Part shown: positions 22,498 to 30,920 of the stretch, piece by piece
How positions within the stretch are numbered: position 1 is the stretch's first letter
Layout of the letters: each line of letters starts with the position of its first letter
Source of the DNA: JAUYQR01 sp963822435
GTDB taxonomy: Bacteria; Pseudomonadota; Alphaproteobacteria; Rhodobacterales; Rhodobacteraceae
Length of the DNA stretch: 64,000 nucleotides
Reading direction: 5' to 3'
Assembly: GCA_963822435.1 (NCBI GenBank)
Contig: CAWGHN010000005.1
Coordinates: forward strand, 1-64,000
Translations under genes and position numbers: made by a program
The notes under the pieces: generated by a model
The model's input: the letters and a program-made list of their open reading frames with translations, nothing else
The model's database searches: none
Told to the model about the DNA's origin: nothing

Positions 22498-23094
22498 ATG
22501 CAGGATAAACCCGACTTTGCCGCCATGATCGGCTCTCGTATTTGTCACGACCTTATCAGCCCGATCGGCGCCATCGGCAATGGGGTGGAACTGATGCAGA
22601 TGGACAACGCAGGCTCCAGCCCGGAACTTGCGCTGATTGCCGAAAGCGTGGCCAATGCCAACGCCCGCATCCGTTTCTTCCGGGTCGCCTACGGTGTTGC
22701 GTCCAGCGACCAACGGATCGCAAAGACCGAAGTGATCTCGATCCTGACCGACATCACGCGTGGGGCCCGGCTGATCTATGCGTGGAATACGCCCGCAGAC
22801 CTGTCGCGGCGAGAGGTTCGGCTGGCGTTCTTGTTGCTGCAGTGCCTTGAGACTGCAATGGCATATGGTGGGCGGGTGCAGGTTGACCACGATGATGACG
22901 GCTGGCGAATGACTGCCGAGGCGCCCAGGCTGAAGCTCGACACGCTGCTCTGGGATGCAATTGCCCGGCATGAGGCACCTGCCGATGTCAGCGCCGGGCA
23001 GGTGCAATTCGGCCTCGTCCCAGCCGAATTGGATCGCCAGGGGCGCAAGCTGACTGTGGACATAAAAGAAACAACGATCAGACTTAGCTTCTGA
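22498..23094 (+). CDS. chpT: Histidine phosphotransferase ChpT
   Basis: A 198-aa ChpT protein. It relays phosphate from CckA to CtrA and CpdR, controlling motility, gene-transfer-agent production and cell cycle in alphaproteobacteria. The phosphorylated His lies in SRICHDLISPIGAIGNGVEL near residue 20, in a DHp four-helix domain; a degenerate HATPase-like domain follows (about 80-198). The start MQDKPDFAAMIGS at 22498 fits the family; an upstream in-frame start would run across the DUF3553 gene. The 3' end overlaps proA by 11 bases in convergent orientation. Confidence 0.92.
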   Translation: MQDKPDFAAMIGSRICHDLISPIGAIGNGVELMQMDNAGSSPELALIAESVANANARIRFFRVAYGVASSDQRIAKTEVISILTDITRGARLIYAWNTPADLSRREVRLAFLLLQCLETAMAYGGRVQVDHDDDGWRMTAEAPRLKLDTLLWDAIARHEAPADVSAGQVQFGLVPAELDRQGRKLTVDIKETTIRLSF

Positions 23095-24343
23095 TTGTTC
23101 CGTTTCCGGTGACAATGTATTTGAAGCTGGTCAATTGCTCGGCGCCCACCGGGCCGCGTGCGTGCATCTTGCCGGTGGCGATGCCTATTTCGGCGCCCAT
23201 ACCGAATTCGCCGCCATCGGCAAACTGGGTGGAGGCGTTGCGCATCAGGATGGCTGAATCCAGACGCTCGAAGAAACGGTCGGCGGTGGCGTCGCTTTCG
23301 GTCAGGATGCTTTCGGTGTGACTGCTGCCATAGCGGCGAATGTGGGCAATCGCCTCGTCGACGCCATCGACCAGTTTGGCCGCTATGATCATGTCCAGAA
23401 ACTCGCGGCCAAAGTCGTCGGGCGCAGCCTTGATGGTGCCCGGTATTTTCAGAAGCTCACCCTCGGTGCGAACCTCGACCCCGGCTTTCATCAGGTCATC
23501 AATCAAAACCGCGCCGTGTTTGGTGTAGAACTGCCAGTCGATCAACAAGCATTCCGCCGATCCGCACACGCCAGTGCGCCGGGTCTTGGCGTTCAGGACG
23601 ACGCGGCGCGCCTTTTCCAGATCGGCATCGCGGTCGGCGTAGACATGGCAGATGCCTTCCAGATGCGCAAAGACGGGAACGCGCGCCTCGCGCTGGACAA
23701 GCCCCACAAGTCCCTTGCCACCACGCGGCACGATGACGTCAAGATACTCTGTCGCGTGCAGCATCGCTGTCACCATCTCGCGGTCGCGGGTCGGGACCAG
23801 CTGGATCGCATCCTCCGGCAGGCCCGCTTGCCGCAACCCTTCCACCATGCAGGCATGGATGGCGGTGGAGGAATGAAAGCTCTCCGATCCGCCCCGAAGA
23901 ATGACGGCGTTGCCGGCCTTCAGACACAGCGCGCCTGCGTCTGCCGTCACATTCGGGCGGCTTTCGTAGATCACGCCAATGACGCCAAGCGGGGTGGACA
24001 CCCGCTTGATGTGCAGGCCCGACGGTCGGTCCCACTCGGCCAGCACGCGGCCCACGGGATCGGGCTGTTCGGCAATGGTGCGCAGGCTGTCGACGATGCC
24101 GCGCAGACGGTGATCATCAAGCCGCAACCGGTCGATCATCGCCGCCGTCAGGCCTTTTTCCTCGCCGTAGGCAATATCTTCGCAATTGGCATCAAGGATT
24201 GCCTCACGTTGCGCCCAGACGGCATCGGCAGCGCCGATCAAGGCCGCATACTTGCGTTCCTGCTTGGCATAGGCCAGTTCGGCCGCAGCCGCGCGGGCCT
24301 TGGCGCCAATTTCGGCCATCAGATCCGAGATTTGCCCGTCCAT
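23084..24343 (-). CDS. proA: Glutamate-5-semialdehyde dehydrogenase
   Basis: A 419-aa ProA, second step of proline synthesis: it reduces gamma-glutamyl phosphate with NADPH. The catalytic cysteine is in TRRTGVCGSAECLLID, and SRPNVTADAGALCLKAGNAV and PRGGKGLVGLV are typical family blocks. It lies 14 bases after proB, on the same strand, in the obgE-proB-proA group. Confidence 0.97.
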   Translation of the reverse strand: MDGQISDLMAEIGAKARAAAAELAYAKQERKYAALIGAADAVWAQREAILDANCEDIAYGEEKGLTAAMIDRLRLDDHRLRGIVDSLRTIAEQPDPVGRVLAEWDRPSGLHIKRVSTPLGVIGVIYESRPNVTADAGALCLKAGNAVILRGGSESFHSSTAIHACMVEGLRQAGLPEDAIQLVPTRDREMVTAMLHATEYLDVIVPRGGKGLVGLVQREARVPVFAHLEGICHVYADRDADLEKARRVVLNAKTRRTGVCGSAECLLIDWQFYTKHGAVLIDDLMKAGVEVRTEGELLKIPGTIKAAPDDFGREFLDMIIAAKLVDGVDEAIAHIRRYGSSHTESILTESDATADRFFERLDSAILMRNASTQFADGGEFGMGAEIGIATGKMHARGPVGAEQLTSFKYIVTGNGTIRS

Positions 24344-24357
24344 TCCAGCATCCTCGC

Positions 24358-25485
24358 CTAGATCACCATGTCATCGCGATGGACCAGCGCAGCCCGCCCG
24401 GCATAGCCGAGTATCCCCTCGATCTCGCCCGATTTGTGGCCCGCAATCGCCCGTGCCTCAAGTGACGTATAACGCACAAGGCCTTTGCCCAGAACCGCGC
24501 CCTCGGGGCTGAGGATCGCCACCGGCTCGCCACGCCCGAACGTGCCCGACACCGACCTTACCCCTGCCGGCAGCAGCGACTTGCCTGCCCGCAGCGCGGC
24601 TACGGCACCGGCATCAAGGTGCAACTCGCCCTTCGGCTTCATCGCGTTGATCCAACGCTTTCGCGCGGCTTGCGGGTCACCCTGCGGCAAGAACCATGTC
24701 CGCGCGGCACCGTTCGCCAGTGCCGCAAGCGGACGCAAGGTGGAGCCTTCCATGATTGCCATCGCGCAGCCACCGGCGACAGCGGTCTTGGCGGCCATTA
24801 TCTTGGTCTTCATGCCACCCTTCGACAGGCCCGAGATCGGATCGCCCGCCATCGCCTCGATTTCGGGCGTGATCGCCTCGACCAGATCGAACCGCTGCGC
24901 GGTGGGGTCTTCCTTTGGGTTGGCCGAATAGAACCCGTCGACATCGCTCAAAAGGATCAACTGGTCTGCACCCACGGTAACCGCGATCTGCGCCGCAAGG
25001 CGGTCGTTGTCGCCAAAGCGGATCTCGTCCGTGGCAACGGTGTCGTTCTCGTTGACGATGGGCACCACGCCAAATCCAAGCAGCGTTTCCATCGTCGCGC
25101 GCGAATTCAGATAACGGCGGCGGTCGGTGGTGTCTTCGAGCGTCACCAGCACCTGGCCCGTGGTTATGCCATGCGGGGCCAAAACTTCCTCATAAGCGCG
25201 CGCGAGCCGGATCTGCCCGACAGCCGCCGCCGCCTGAGCCTGTTCAAGCGTCAGAACGCCGTCGCCAAGGCCAAGAACCTTGCGGCCAAGAGCGATCGAG
25301 CCGGACGACACGATCACAACATCGCAGCCCTTGCGGCGAGCGTCCACCACGTCAAGCGCCAGCGCGCCCAGCCAATCCAGCTTCAGCCCGCGAACACGGT
25401 CAACCAGCAGCGCCGAACCGATCTTGACGACAAGACGCTTGGCGTCGCGGATTTCGGGCGCTGTAAGGGGCTTCAGGGCTGCCAC
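24358..25485 (-). CDS. proB: Glutamate 5-kinase
   Basis: A 375-aa ProB, first step of proline synthesis. An amino-acid kinase domain (RLVVKIGSALLVD, VSSGSIALGRKVLG, NENDTVATDEIRFGDNDRLA) is followed by a C-terminal PUA domain (about 280-370). The start codon is GTG at 25485, inside the last codons of obgE, with a strong GAGGAGGGG just upstream, so translation is coupled to obgE. Confidence 0.97.
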   Translation of the reverse strand: MAALKPLTAPEIRDAKRLVVKIGSALLVDRVRGLKLDWLGALALDVVDARRKGCDVVIVSSGSIALGRKVLGLGDGVLTLEQAQAAAAVGQIRLARAYEEVLAPHGITTGQVLVTLEDTTDRRRYLNSRATMETLLGFGVVPIVNENDTVATDEIRFGDNDRLAAQIAVTVGADQLILLSDVDGFYSANPKEDPTAQRFDLVEAITPEIEAMAGDPISGLSKGGMKTKIMAAKTAVAGGCAMAIMEGSTLRPLAALANGAARTWFLPQGDPQAARKRWINAMKPKGELHLDAGAVAALRAGKSLLPAGVRSVSGTFGRGEPVAILSPEGAVLGKGLVRYTSLEARAIAGHKSGEIEGILGYAGRAALVHRDDMVI

Positions 25486-26495
25486 GGCCCCTCCTCGACC
25501 TTCGGCGTCTCACCGATGATCGCGGTGCGAATGGCGCGAAGGGTATCTTGCAACCCCAGGCCTGAGACGCCCGAGATCACGTGAACCGGGCCGCCGCTGG
25601 CTTTTTCCAGCGCCTTGCGGCGGGTGGAGATCGTCTTGGCATCCAGCGCGTCGCACTTGTTCAGCGCAACGATCCGCGCCTTGTCGCCGAGGATGTCCGA
25701 ATAGGCCTCAAGTTCGGTCACGATGGTGCGGTAGTCCTTGGTGATGGTGGACGACGTTCCATCGATTAGGTGCAAAAGCACCTTGCAGCGTTCGACATGG
25801 GCGAGGAACTGGGTGCCAAGGCCTCTGCCCTCGGATGCCCCCTCGATCAGGCCGGGAATGTCCGCCATGACGAACTCGGCCCCGTCGATGCCGACCACGC
25901 CAAGGTTCGGGACGAGCGTGGTGAAAGGGTAGTCTGCGATCTTGGGTCGAGCGTTCGAGACGGCGGCGAGGAAGGTGGATTTGCCGGCGTTCGGCAGGCC
26001 AACGAGGCCCGCGTCCGCGATCAGCTTCAGACGAAGCCAGATGGTGCGCTCGATCCCCTCCTGCCCGGGGTTGGCGCGGGCGGGGGCGCGGTTGGTGGAG
26101 GACTTGAAGCGCAGGTTGCCCCAACCGCCGTTGCCGCCCTGGGCCAGAAGCACGCGGTCGCCGACCTTGACGAGGTCGGCCAGAACGGTTTCCTGATCTT
26201 CATCGAGGATTTCGGTGCCGAGGGGAACTTTCAGAACGATGTCTTCGCCGGTCTTGCCGGTGCGCTGGCTGCCCATGCCGGGCTGGCCGGATTTGGCGAA
26301 GAAGTGCTGCTGGTAACGATAGTCGATGAGGGTGTTCAACCCTTCCACCGCCTCGGCCCAGACCGAGCCGCCGTTGCCGCCGTCGCCGCCATCGGGGCCG
26401 CCGAATTCAACGAATTTCTCGCGCCGAAACGAGACGCAGCCGCCGCCGCCGCCGCCAGAGCGGATGTAGACTTTGGCGAGGTCGAGGAATTTCAT
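25473..26495 (-). CDS. obgE: GTPase ObgE/CgtA
   Basis: A 340-aa Obg-family GTPase acting in 50S ribosome assembly and stress control. The glycine-rich Obg fold (KVYIRSGGGGGGCVSF, GGDGGNGGSVW) is followed by a G domain with G1 GLPNAGKST, G3 DIPGLIEGA and G4 NKCD. The start MKFLDLAKVYI at 26495 is the family start; in-frame codons upstream are non-coding. It is preceded by a perfect TATAAT and a palindromic site, and overlaps proB by 13 bases. Confidence 0.97.
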   Translation of the reverse strand: MKFLDLAKVYIRSGGGGGGCVSFRREKFVEFGGPDGGDGGNGGSVWAEAVEGLNTLIDYRYQQHFFAKSGQPGMGSQRTGKTGEDIVLKVPLGTEILDEDQETVLADLVKVGDRVLLAQGGNGGWGNLRFKSSTNRAPARANPGQEGIERTIWLRLKLIADAGLVGLPNAGKSTFLAAVSNARPKIADYPFTTLVPNLGVVGIDGAEFVMADIPGLIEGASEGRGLGTQFLAHVERCKVLLHLIDGTSSTITKDYRTIVTELEAYSDILGDKARIVALNKCDALDAKTISTRRKALEKASGGPVHVISGVSGLGLQDTLRAIRTAIIGETPKVEEGPWQP

Positions 26496-26576
26496 CGGGT
26501 CGGGCTTTCGGGAGGGATCAGGGATCAGGGGATACAGGAAGCGCGAGCGATGCTCAAGCAAAGGGTGGGAAGGCCG

Positions 26577-26593
26577 TGTCCCACGGTGGGACA
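26577..26593. promoter_or_regulatory. 17-bp palindrome, copy 2 (obgE promoter)
   Basis: TGTCCCACGGTGGGACA, identical to 19059-19075. It begins five bases downstream of the minus-strand TATAAT at 26599-26604, so it would cover the obgE transcription start. This is where a repressor would bind. Confidence 0.55.
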
Positions 26594-26598
26594 TATGG

Positions 26599-26604
26599 AT
26601 TATA
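26599..26604 (-). promoter_or_regulatory. -10 element of a putative obgE promoter
   Basis: A consensus TATAAT on the minus strand about 104 bases before the obgE ATG. The hexamer at -35 (ACTTCA with a 17-base gap) is poor, which would suit an activated or extended promoter. Confidence 0.45.
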
Positions 26605-26685
26605 CTTTGATACCAGTTACTTGAAGTTCACATTAGGAAGTTGGCAATACTTTTGAAGCGTGGCGGGCTGGTGGTCCGTGTCGCT

Positions 26686-26706
26686 GCGGGGGTGTGACAC
26701 CCCCGC
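26686..26706. terminator. GC hairpin downstream of the GNAT gene
   Basis: GCGGGGGTG-TGA-CACCCCCGC, a perfect 9-bp stem, 42 bases beyond the GNAT stop. There is no U-run, so it may be an mRNA-stabilising stem or a weak terminator. Confidence 0.4.
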
Positions 26707-26748
26707 TTCCGACGGTTGGTGCATGCCGGCGGGCGATGCCGCCCGGCC

Positions 26749-27336
26749 CTACCCCAGCCGCTTTACATAGGTCCAGGTTGGCACGCGGGCGTTGCGGGCG
26801 ACGGAAAAGCTTTCGGCGTCGCCGAGATACTGGAAACCGGCGTTGGTCAGGACGCGCGCCGATTGCGGGTTGTCCTGGAACGCTTCGGCAAACATCGTCT
26901 TGTCGCCTTGCGGGTTGGCGGCAACCAGCGCCTGCACCGCTTCGGATGCGATGCCGAGGTTCCAGAACGCAGGGGCCACCCAGAACGCGACCTCGGATTG
27001 CGCGCGGTCCATCTTTTTCAGCGAGATGACGCCCAACACCTCGGCCAGACCGGAGCGCGTGCCGTCCATCACCCAGATATCCTCGTCGGTGCCGGTCAGC
27101 ATTGCGCGGGTCACGAAGGCCTCGGCAGCACCGGGCGGCAGGGGATGAGGGATGCCTTGCGTCGCCTCGGCCACGCGTTTGTCGCCGGCATAAAGCGCGA
27201 AGAGGCCCGCGTCGGACCGGCGCACAGGGCGCAGGACAAAGCGGTCCGTGGCGATTTCGCCCATCGTGGATGGCATCGTGGGTTGCGTGGTGCCGGCGAT
27301 GGCCCCGTCTGGTGCGGCGACTTTTTCGAGCATCAT
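26749..27336 (-). CDS. GNAT family N-acetyltransferase (RimJ/RimL-like)
   Basis: A 195-aa acetyltransferase_3-type protein. TDRFVLRPVRRSDAGLFALY is the family start; EVAFWVAPAFWNLGIASEAV covers the acetyl-CoA-binding region, and NPQSARVLTNAGFQYLG is the typical C-terminal block. It probably acetylates an amine or protein N-terminus. The ATG at 27336 has GGAGGGAAG upstream. Its place between rpmA and obgE is conserved in Rhodobacterales, hinting at a ribosome-related target. Confidence 0.88.
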   Translation of the reverse strand: MMLEKVAAPDGAIAGTTQPTMPSTMGEIATDRFVLRPVRRSDAGLFALYAGDKRVAEATQGIPHPLPPGAAEAFVTRAMLTGTDEDIWVMDGTRSGLAEVLGVISLKKMDRAQSEVAFWVAPAFWNLGIASEAVQALVAANPQGDKTMFAEAFQDNPQSARVLTNAGFQYLGDAESFSVARNARVPTWTYVKRLG

Positions 27337-27482
27337 GGCTTCCCTCCTCTGAAAGCGCATGTGGTGGCGTGCAGTGACGTGCCAACCGTTCATTTTCAAG
27401 GCCGTTCCGCGGTACGATCAAGGCAACGCGGAACACAGGTTCAGAACTTTGAAACGGCCCCCTCAAGCCGCCAAAACGGAAA

Positions 27483-27508
27483 GGGGACCGGCCTTCCGGC
27501 CGATCCCC
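27483..27508 (-). terminator. Terminator after rpmA
   Basis: On the minus strand GGGGATCGGCC-GGAA-GGCCGGTCCCC forms an 11-bp stem (one G-U pair) followed by TTTCC. It lies 30 bases after the rpmA stop. Confidence 0.7.
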
Positions 27509-27537
27509 CATCTACAAGTCAATTGTAAAGGTTCGGC

Positions 27538-27807
27538 TTACTCGGCTGCCTCCTGGACAGGGAGCACGGAAATGAAAGTGCGACCCTTCATCCCCTTCTT
27601 GAACGTCACGCGGCCTTCGACGGTTGCGAAGATCGTGTGGTCGACGCCCATGCCGACGCCATTGCCGGGGAACCAGGTGGTGCCGCGCTGGCGCACGATG
27701 ATGTTGCCCGGAATGGCAGCCTGGCCGCCGAACAGTTTCACGCCGAGACGGCGACCGGCGCTGTCACGACCGTTGCGGGACGAACCGCCTGCTTTCTTGT
27801 GTGCCAT
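27538..27807 (-). CDS. rpmA: 50S ribosomal protein L27
   Basis: An 89-aa L27. MAHKKAGGSSRNGRDSAGRR at the start and the following KLFGGQ block are fully typical; the basic N-terminal tail reaches the peptidyl-transferase centre. It follows rplU by six bases. Confidence 0.98.
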   Translation of the reverse strand: MAHKKAGGSSRNGRDSAGRRLGVKLFGGQAAIPGNIIVRQRGTTWFPGNGVGMGVDHTIFATVEGRVTFKKGMKGRTFISVLPVQEAAE

Positions 27808-27813
27808 GGATCG

Positions 27814-28272
27814 TTACTCCTTCGCTGCCGCGGCCTTGGCGGCGCGCTTCGGTTTTTCTGCTGCAACCGGGGCTGCAGCCTTGGTGCCCGGGGCCTCATG
27901 CGCGGCGACGCGTGCATCGGCGGTGCCGGTGGCGGCCTTGACGCCCGACTTGTCGGCGCCGGTTGCCAGCACGTCGGTCACGCGGACCAGCGTCAGATGC
28001 TGGCGGTGGCCCTTGGTGCGCTGGCTGGAGTGTTTCCGGCGGCGCTTGACATAGTGGATGACCTTTTCGCCCTTGATCTGGTCGATCACTTCGGCCTGCA
28101 CGGCGGCACCCCTCACGAAGGGCACGCCCACGGTGACGGTCTCACCGCCAACCATCAGCACGTCGTTGAACTGGATCTTTTCACCAGCAATGGCTGCAAG
28201 CTTTTCCACGCGCAGAACGTCACCCGCCTGCACCTTGTACTGCTTGCCACCGGTCTTGAGGACCGCAAACAT
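27814..28272 (-). CDS. rplU: 50S ribosomal protein L21 with Ala/Lys-rich tail
   Basis: A 152-aa L21. The core of about 103 residues (MFAVLKTGGKQYKVQAGD to GHRQHLTLVRVTDVL) is standard. About 45 extra residues follow, rich in Ala, Lys and Pro (KPKRAAKAAAAKE), an extension seen in some alphaproteobacteria and likely disordered. It is the first gene of the rplU-rpmA operon, with AGAAGGA upstream, a strong promoter at 28425-28453 and a long structured leader. Confidence 0.97.
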   Translation of the reverse strand: MFAVLKTGGKQYKVQAGDVLRVEKLAAIAGEKIQFNDVLMVGGETVTVGVPFVRGAAVQAEVIDQIKGEKVIHYVKRRRKHSSQRTKGHRQHLTLVRVTDVLATGADKSGVKAATGTADARVAAHEAPGTKAAAPVAAEKPKRAAKAAAAKE

Positions 28273-28391
28273 GGGCCTTATCCTTCTTTTGCTCCGCGTC
28301 CTGCGGCCCCCTTACGGGTGTTTCGGACCGCCTCTCGAAAGATTTGGCCCGCCTCGGACAGCGCGCCCTTCCGGGCGTCATGAAATAATGG

Positions 28392-28417
28392 CCCGGCGAG
28401 ATTCGCACCTCGCCGGG
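28392..28417 (-). promoter_or_regulatory. Hairpin at the 5' end of the rplU leader
   Basis: CCCGGCGAG/CTCGCCGGG, a 9-bp perfect stem with an 8-base loop. It starts at the predicted first transcribed bases of the rplU mRNA, about 120 bases before the ATG, and is followed by ATTATTT. It may stabilise the mRNA or serve as a ribosomal-protein or attenuation leader. Confidence 0.5.
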
Positions 28418-28424
28418 ATGCGCG

Positions 28425-28453
28425 CTTATGATGTGGGACGGCGGTCGTGTCAA
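28425..28453 (-). promoter_or_regulatory. rplU-rpmA promoter
   Basis: On the minus strand TTGACA (28448-28453), a 17-base gap and CATAAG (28425-28430). The -35 is consensus and the -10 matches four of six. Transcription would start near 28418, leaving a leader of about 145 bases. GTCCCAC, one arm of the repeated palindrome, lies inside the gap. Confidence 0.65.
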
Positions 28454-28487
28454 GCCGCGGAACACGCCGCCGGGGACCGCTTCTTCA

Positions 28488-29384
28488 TCAGATGTCGGAA
28501 CCCTGCATCGCACGGATGGCGGCGCGCCCGAGATCGTAGGAAACCTGGGTAAAGACCACCTCGAAGGCGGAAAACAGGGCTGTGTTCAGCTTTTGCCCCG
28601 CCGGCGTTTCAGAAAAGGCGATGTAGGCTTCAAGGTCGGCATCAGAAAGCGGCTGGTAGGCCAGCGCGAGGTAGGAATAGAGCCAGGTCGTGGTATCCGT
28701 GCGGACCTGGTCTTCCTGGCTCCAGACATCGGACATCATCTGGTTTTCGTCGGCGTCAGAGCCTTGCAGACCTTCGCGGGTCATGCCCTGCAGGAAGGCA
28801 AGGCTGCCGGTGAGCGAGCCTGCCACATTCATCTCGATCAGGTCGTTGGCATCGGCGAGGCGGGTGATGAGGTCGATGCGGGGGTTGCCTTCGGCGCGCA
28901 TGGTATCGGCGGTGACCTGGGCGGCCTCTTCGACCCCGTCGTCCAGAAAGGCGCGGCGCGCGTCAATTTCCAGCGACAGGATGCGCTGCCCGAGGTCGGA
29001 GCCGAAGAAGGCGATCATCTCGGCAATGGCGGCGGGGTCAGCGGCGAGTTGGTCGCCGAGAGCCGCGTCGAAGCGCTGACGCAGGGCCGGGACATCGTAG
29101 ATCGCCGCTACGGCTGCATCCCAGCGCGCGCCGCCCGAGCCGGGAAACATGTCTGCTTCCAGCGATTTGCCGTAGGCGATGCCCTCCTCGCCCAGAACGT
29201 CGAAAAGGGGGCCGATCTTCATGGTTTCGGTCAATTCGGTGATCTTGGCGGTTACCGGACCGCCTGCAATGTCGGAGCCTTGCGTCTGGGCTTGGGTCTG
29301 GGCTTGCGTCTGGGCCAGAACCGGGATGCCTGCGACCGGGCCAAGGGCGATGACGACGGTGAGGAGAAGCGAGGTCGGGCGCAT
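28488..29384 (-). CDS. DUF2059 domain-containing exported protein
   Basis: A 298-aa protein with a signal peptide (RPTSLLLTVVIALGPVAG ending at VLAQ). After a Gln/Thr repeat (AQTQ units) two helical DUF2059-like halves follow; the last is ADLEAYIAFSETPAGQKLN, the family signature. It is probably periplasmic, function unknown. The start at 29384 is chosen because the longer form has no signal peptide at its start. Confidence 0.82.
   Translation of the reverse strand: MRPTSLLLTVVIALGPVAGIPVLAQTQAQTQAQTQGSDIAGGPVTAKITELTETMKIGPLFDVLGEEGIAYGKSLEADMFPGSGGARWDAAVAAIYDVPALRQRFDAALGDQLAADPAAIAEMIAFFGSDLGQRILSLEIDARRAFLDDGVEEAAQVTADTMRAEGNPRIDLITRLADANDLIEMNVAGSLTGSLAFLQGMTREGLQGSDADENQMMSDVWSQEDQVRTDTTTWLYSYLALAYQPLSDADLEAYIAFSETPAGQKLNTALFSAFEVVFTQVSYDLGRAAIRAMQGSDI
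29280..29315. repeat. Three 12-bp tandem repeats inside the DUF2059 gene
   Basis: TTGCGTCTGGGC, TTGGGTCTGGGC, TTGCGTCTGGGC. They encode AQTQ units just after the signal peptide. In-frame slippage here would change only linker length. Confidence 0.75.
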
Positions 29385-29563
29385 GCGGTGATCCTTGGCG
29401 AAGTTGCTGGTAAAGAGGTAGTATCTCTGCCGCGCTTTGCCAAGCGCGCGGCTTGGCACCGGCCCGAGACGGCGTGCGAAATGGCGGGCAAGGCGTGGAA
29501 TTCAGGGTTGCACATCGCGCCGCGGCCCGCTAAACCCCCGCCTCATAGACGACCCCCAAGCGC

Positions 29564-29653
<90 letters not shown>

Positions 29654-29825
29654 CTCAATCCCCCATCCATCGGTGTCAGTATCCGTCATTGCGGCAGATC
29701 ACGGGATCGGTCAGTCCGAACTGAACCGCCCAAAAGTCCATCGCGCTGGGTAGAGAGCGTCAGGAGTCTTTCGCGCCCAAAGGCGTCATTCGTGCAGGGC
29801 GCCGGCTCGAACCGATGTGGTGTGA

Positions 29826-30461
29826 TCAGGCGGGCTCGCCGCCAAGAACCTCCCAAAAGTCCGCTCTCAGATTGTGATGAGGAAATGGCTCGTCAGGCAC
29901 TTCGGCTCCAAGGAATGCACAGAGCGGGTCCCATCCTTCTGACACATCAAAGACGAGCAATCTGCTGGCGGGCAGCGCGTCGCGGACCTCTTTGGTTCTG
30001 CGCCGGAAGGCGGCGAGGCCAATTTCCCGATCGTCCAGAACGCCGCCGAAGGTGTGCTTGCCGGCGAGCCCATTCCACGCCGTGAGGATGTCACGGATAT
30101 GGGGGGGCAATGGCAAATCTGCATATCTTGCCATCAGCTTGCCGATGGTCTTGTCAAAGCTGGCCCACCATGTCTCTTCGGGCCGTAGTGTGTGCACCAC
30201 TTTCGCATCCGGATAGGCCTGGGCCAATTCGCGCCAGACATGTGCGCCGGGCCAATCCACCTGAGACCTGTAACCGGCGAAGACCGTGTCCCAGTCGACA
30301 GCCTCGCCGGCAGCCAGTCTTTGCCAATGGACCACTTGTTCCGGATTGGCCGCGACTTCGTGCATGTGGTGACAGGGCCCGTAGCCCAGCCTTTCCAAGG
30401 CAGCCTTCAATGATTTCGTTCCCGTCCTTCCAAAACCTGAGCCGATCACGTCCAGTGCCAT
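29826..30461 (-). CDS. Sulfotransferase family protein
   Basis: A 211-aa P-loop protein of the sulfotransferase_4 type. The PAPS-binding loop is GFGRTGTKSLKAAL near the N-terminus, the second PAPS block is VVHTLRPEETWW, and the protein ends with a WDPLCAFLG-type segment. It would transfer sulfate from PAPS to an unknown acceptor, or a related reaction. The start MALDVIGSGFG at 30461 is chosen over one 15 bases upstream. Confidence 0.85.
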   Translation of the reverse strand: MALDVIGSGFGRTGTKSLKAALERLGYGPCHHMHEVAANPEQVVHWQRLAAGEAVDWDTVFAGYRSQVDWPGAHVWRELAQAYPDAKVVHTLRPEETWWASFDKTIGKLMARYADLPLPPHIRDILTAWNGLAGKHTFGGVLDDREIGLAAFRRRTKEVRDALPASRLLVFDVSEGWDPLCAFLGAEVPDEPFPHHNLRADFWEVLGGEPA

Positions 30462-30686
30462 GCAGGACCCTCCCATACATCAAGAAAAGCATGTGCCTCA
30501 TTGCGGCCTGTGTCTACCGTTCTGATTTGGGGGGTGAGGGGGAAATGGGCGGCGTTCCGTGCGCTGTGGGGATTGTGGATTTGGAACTTTTCGGACCGAA
30601 TTTCGGAACGGTTCGGACCGTTTCACGACGGCGGGGGCCCGCGTCTCACAGGTTTGTCTGGTCAACCAAGCCCAGAGGAACAGACC

Positions 30687-30920
30687 ATGACAGACCTTCC
30701 CATCGGACATTCGCAGTCGGTCAACGGCACGGGAAAGATCGCGGCAGCGGTTGAACGGCTGATCGCCCTGTTTCACGTCGTTTCCGGCGCTGTGGCGCAA
30801 GCCGCCGCACGGCGCGCCCAATGCAGAGCCGCGCGCCGCGCACCCGAGGAAATCCTGATGGCTCACGCCCGCCGCGAGGAAGCGCGCCGCGCTGTTGACC
30901 GGCTGTTGCTGCTGGGCTGA
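30687..30920 (+). CDS. Hypothetical protein, 77 aa
   Basis: A small open frame starting ATGACAGACC with AGAGGA seven bases upstream. The protein is mostly helical, Ala/Arg-rich (AAARRAQCRAARRAPEEILM) and ends in DRLLLLG. No family is recognised. The stop meets the convergent regulator gene at 30921. Real translation is likely but not proven. Confidence 0.5.
   Translation: MTDLPIGHSQSVNGTGKIAAAVERLIALFHVVSGAVAQAAARRAQCRAARRAPEEILMAHARREEARRAVDRLLLLG

Noticed and set aside
28392..28417. Terminator of the DUF2059 gene
   Set aside because: The hairpin lies downstream of a good rplU promoter and begins at its predicted start site, so it belongs to the rplU leader; no clear U-run follows.
29654..29825. 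Integrated element at tRNA-Ser
   Set aside because: No integrase, no repeat of the tRNA 3' end, and a normal host gene begins at 29826.
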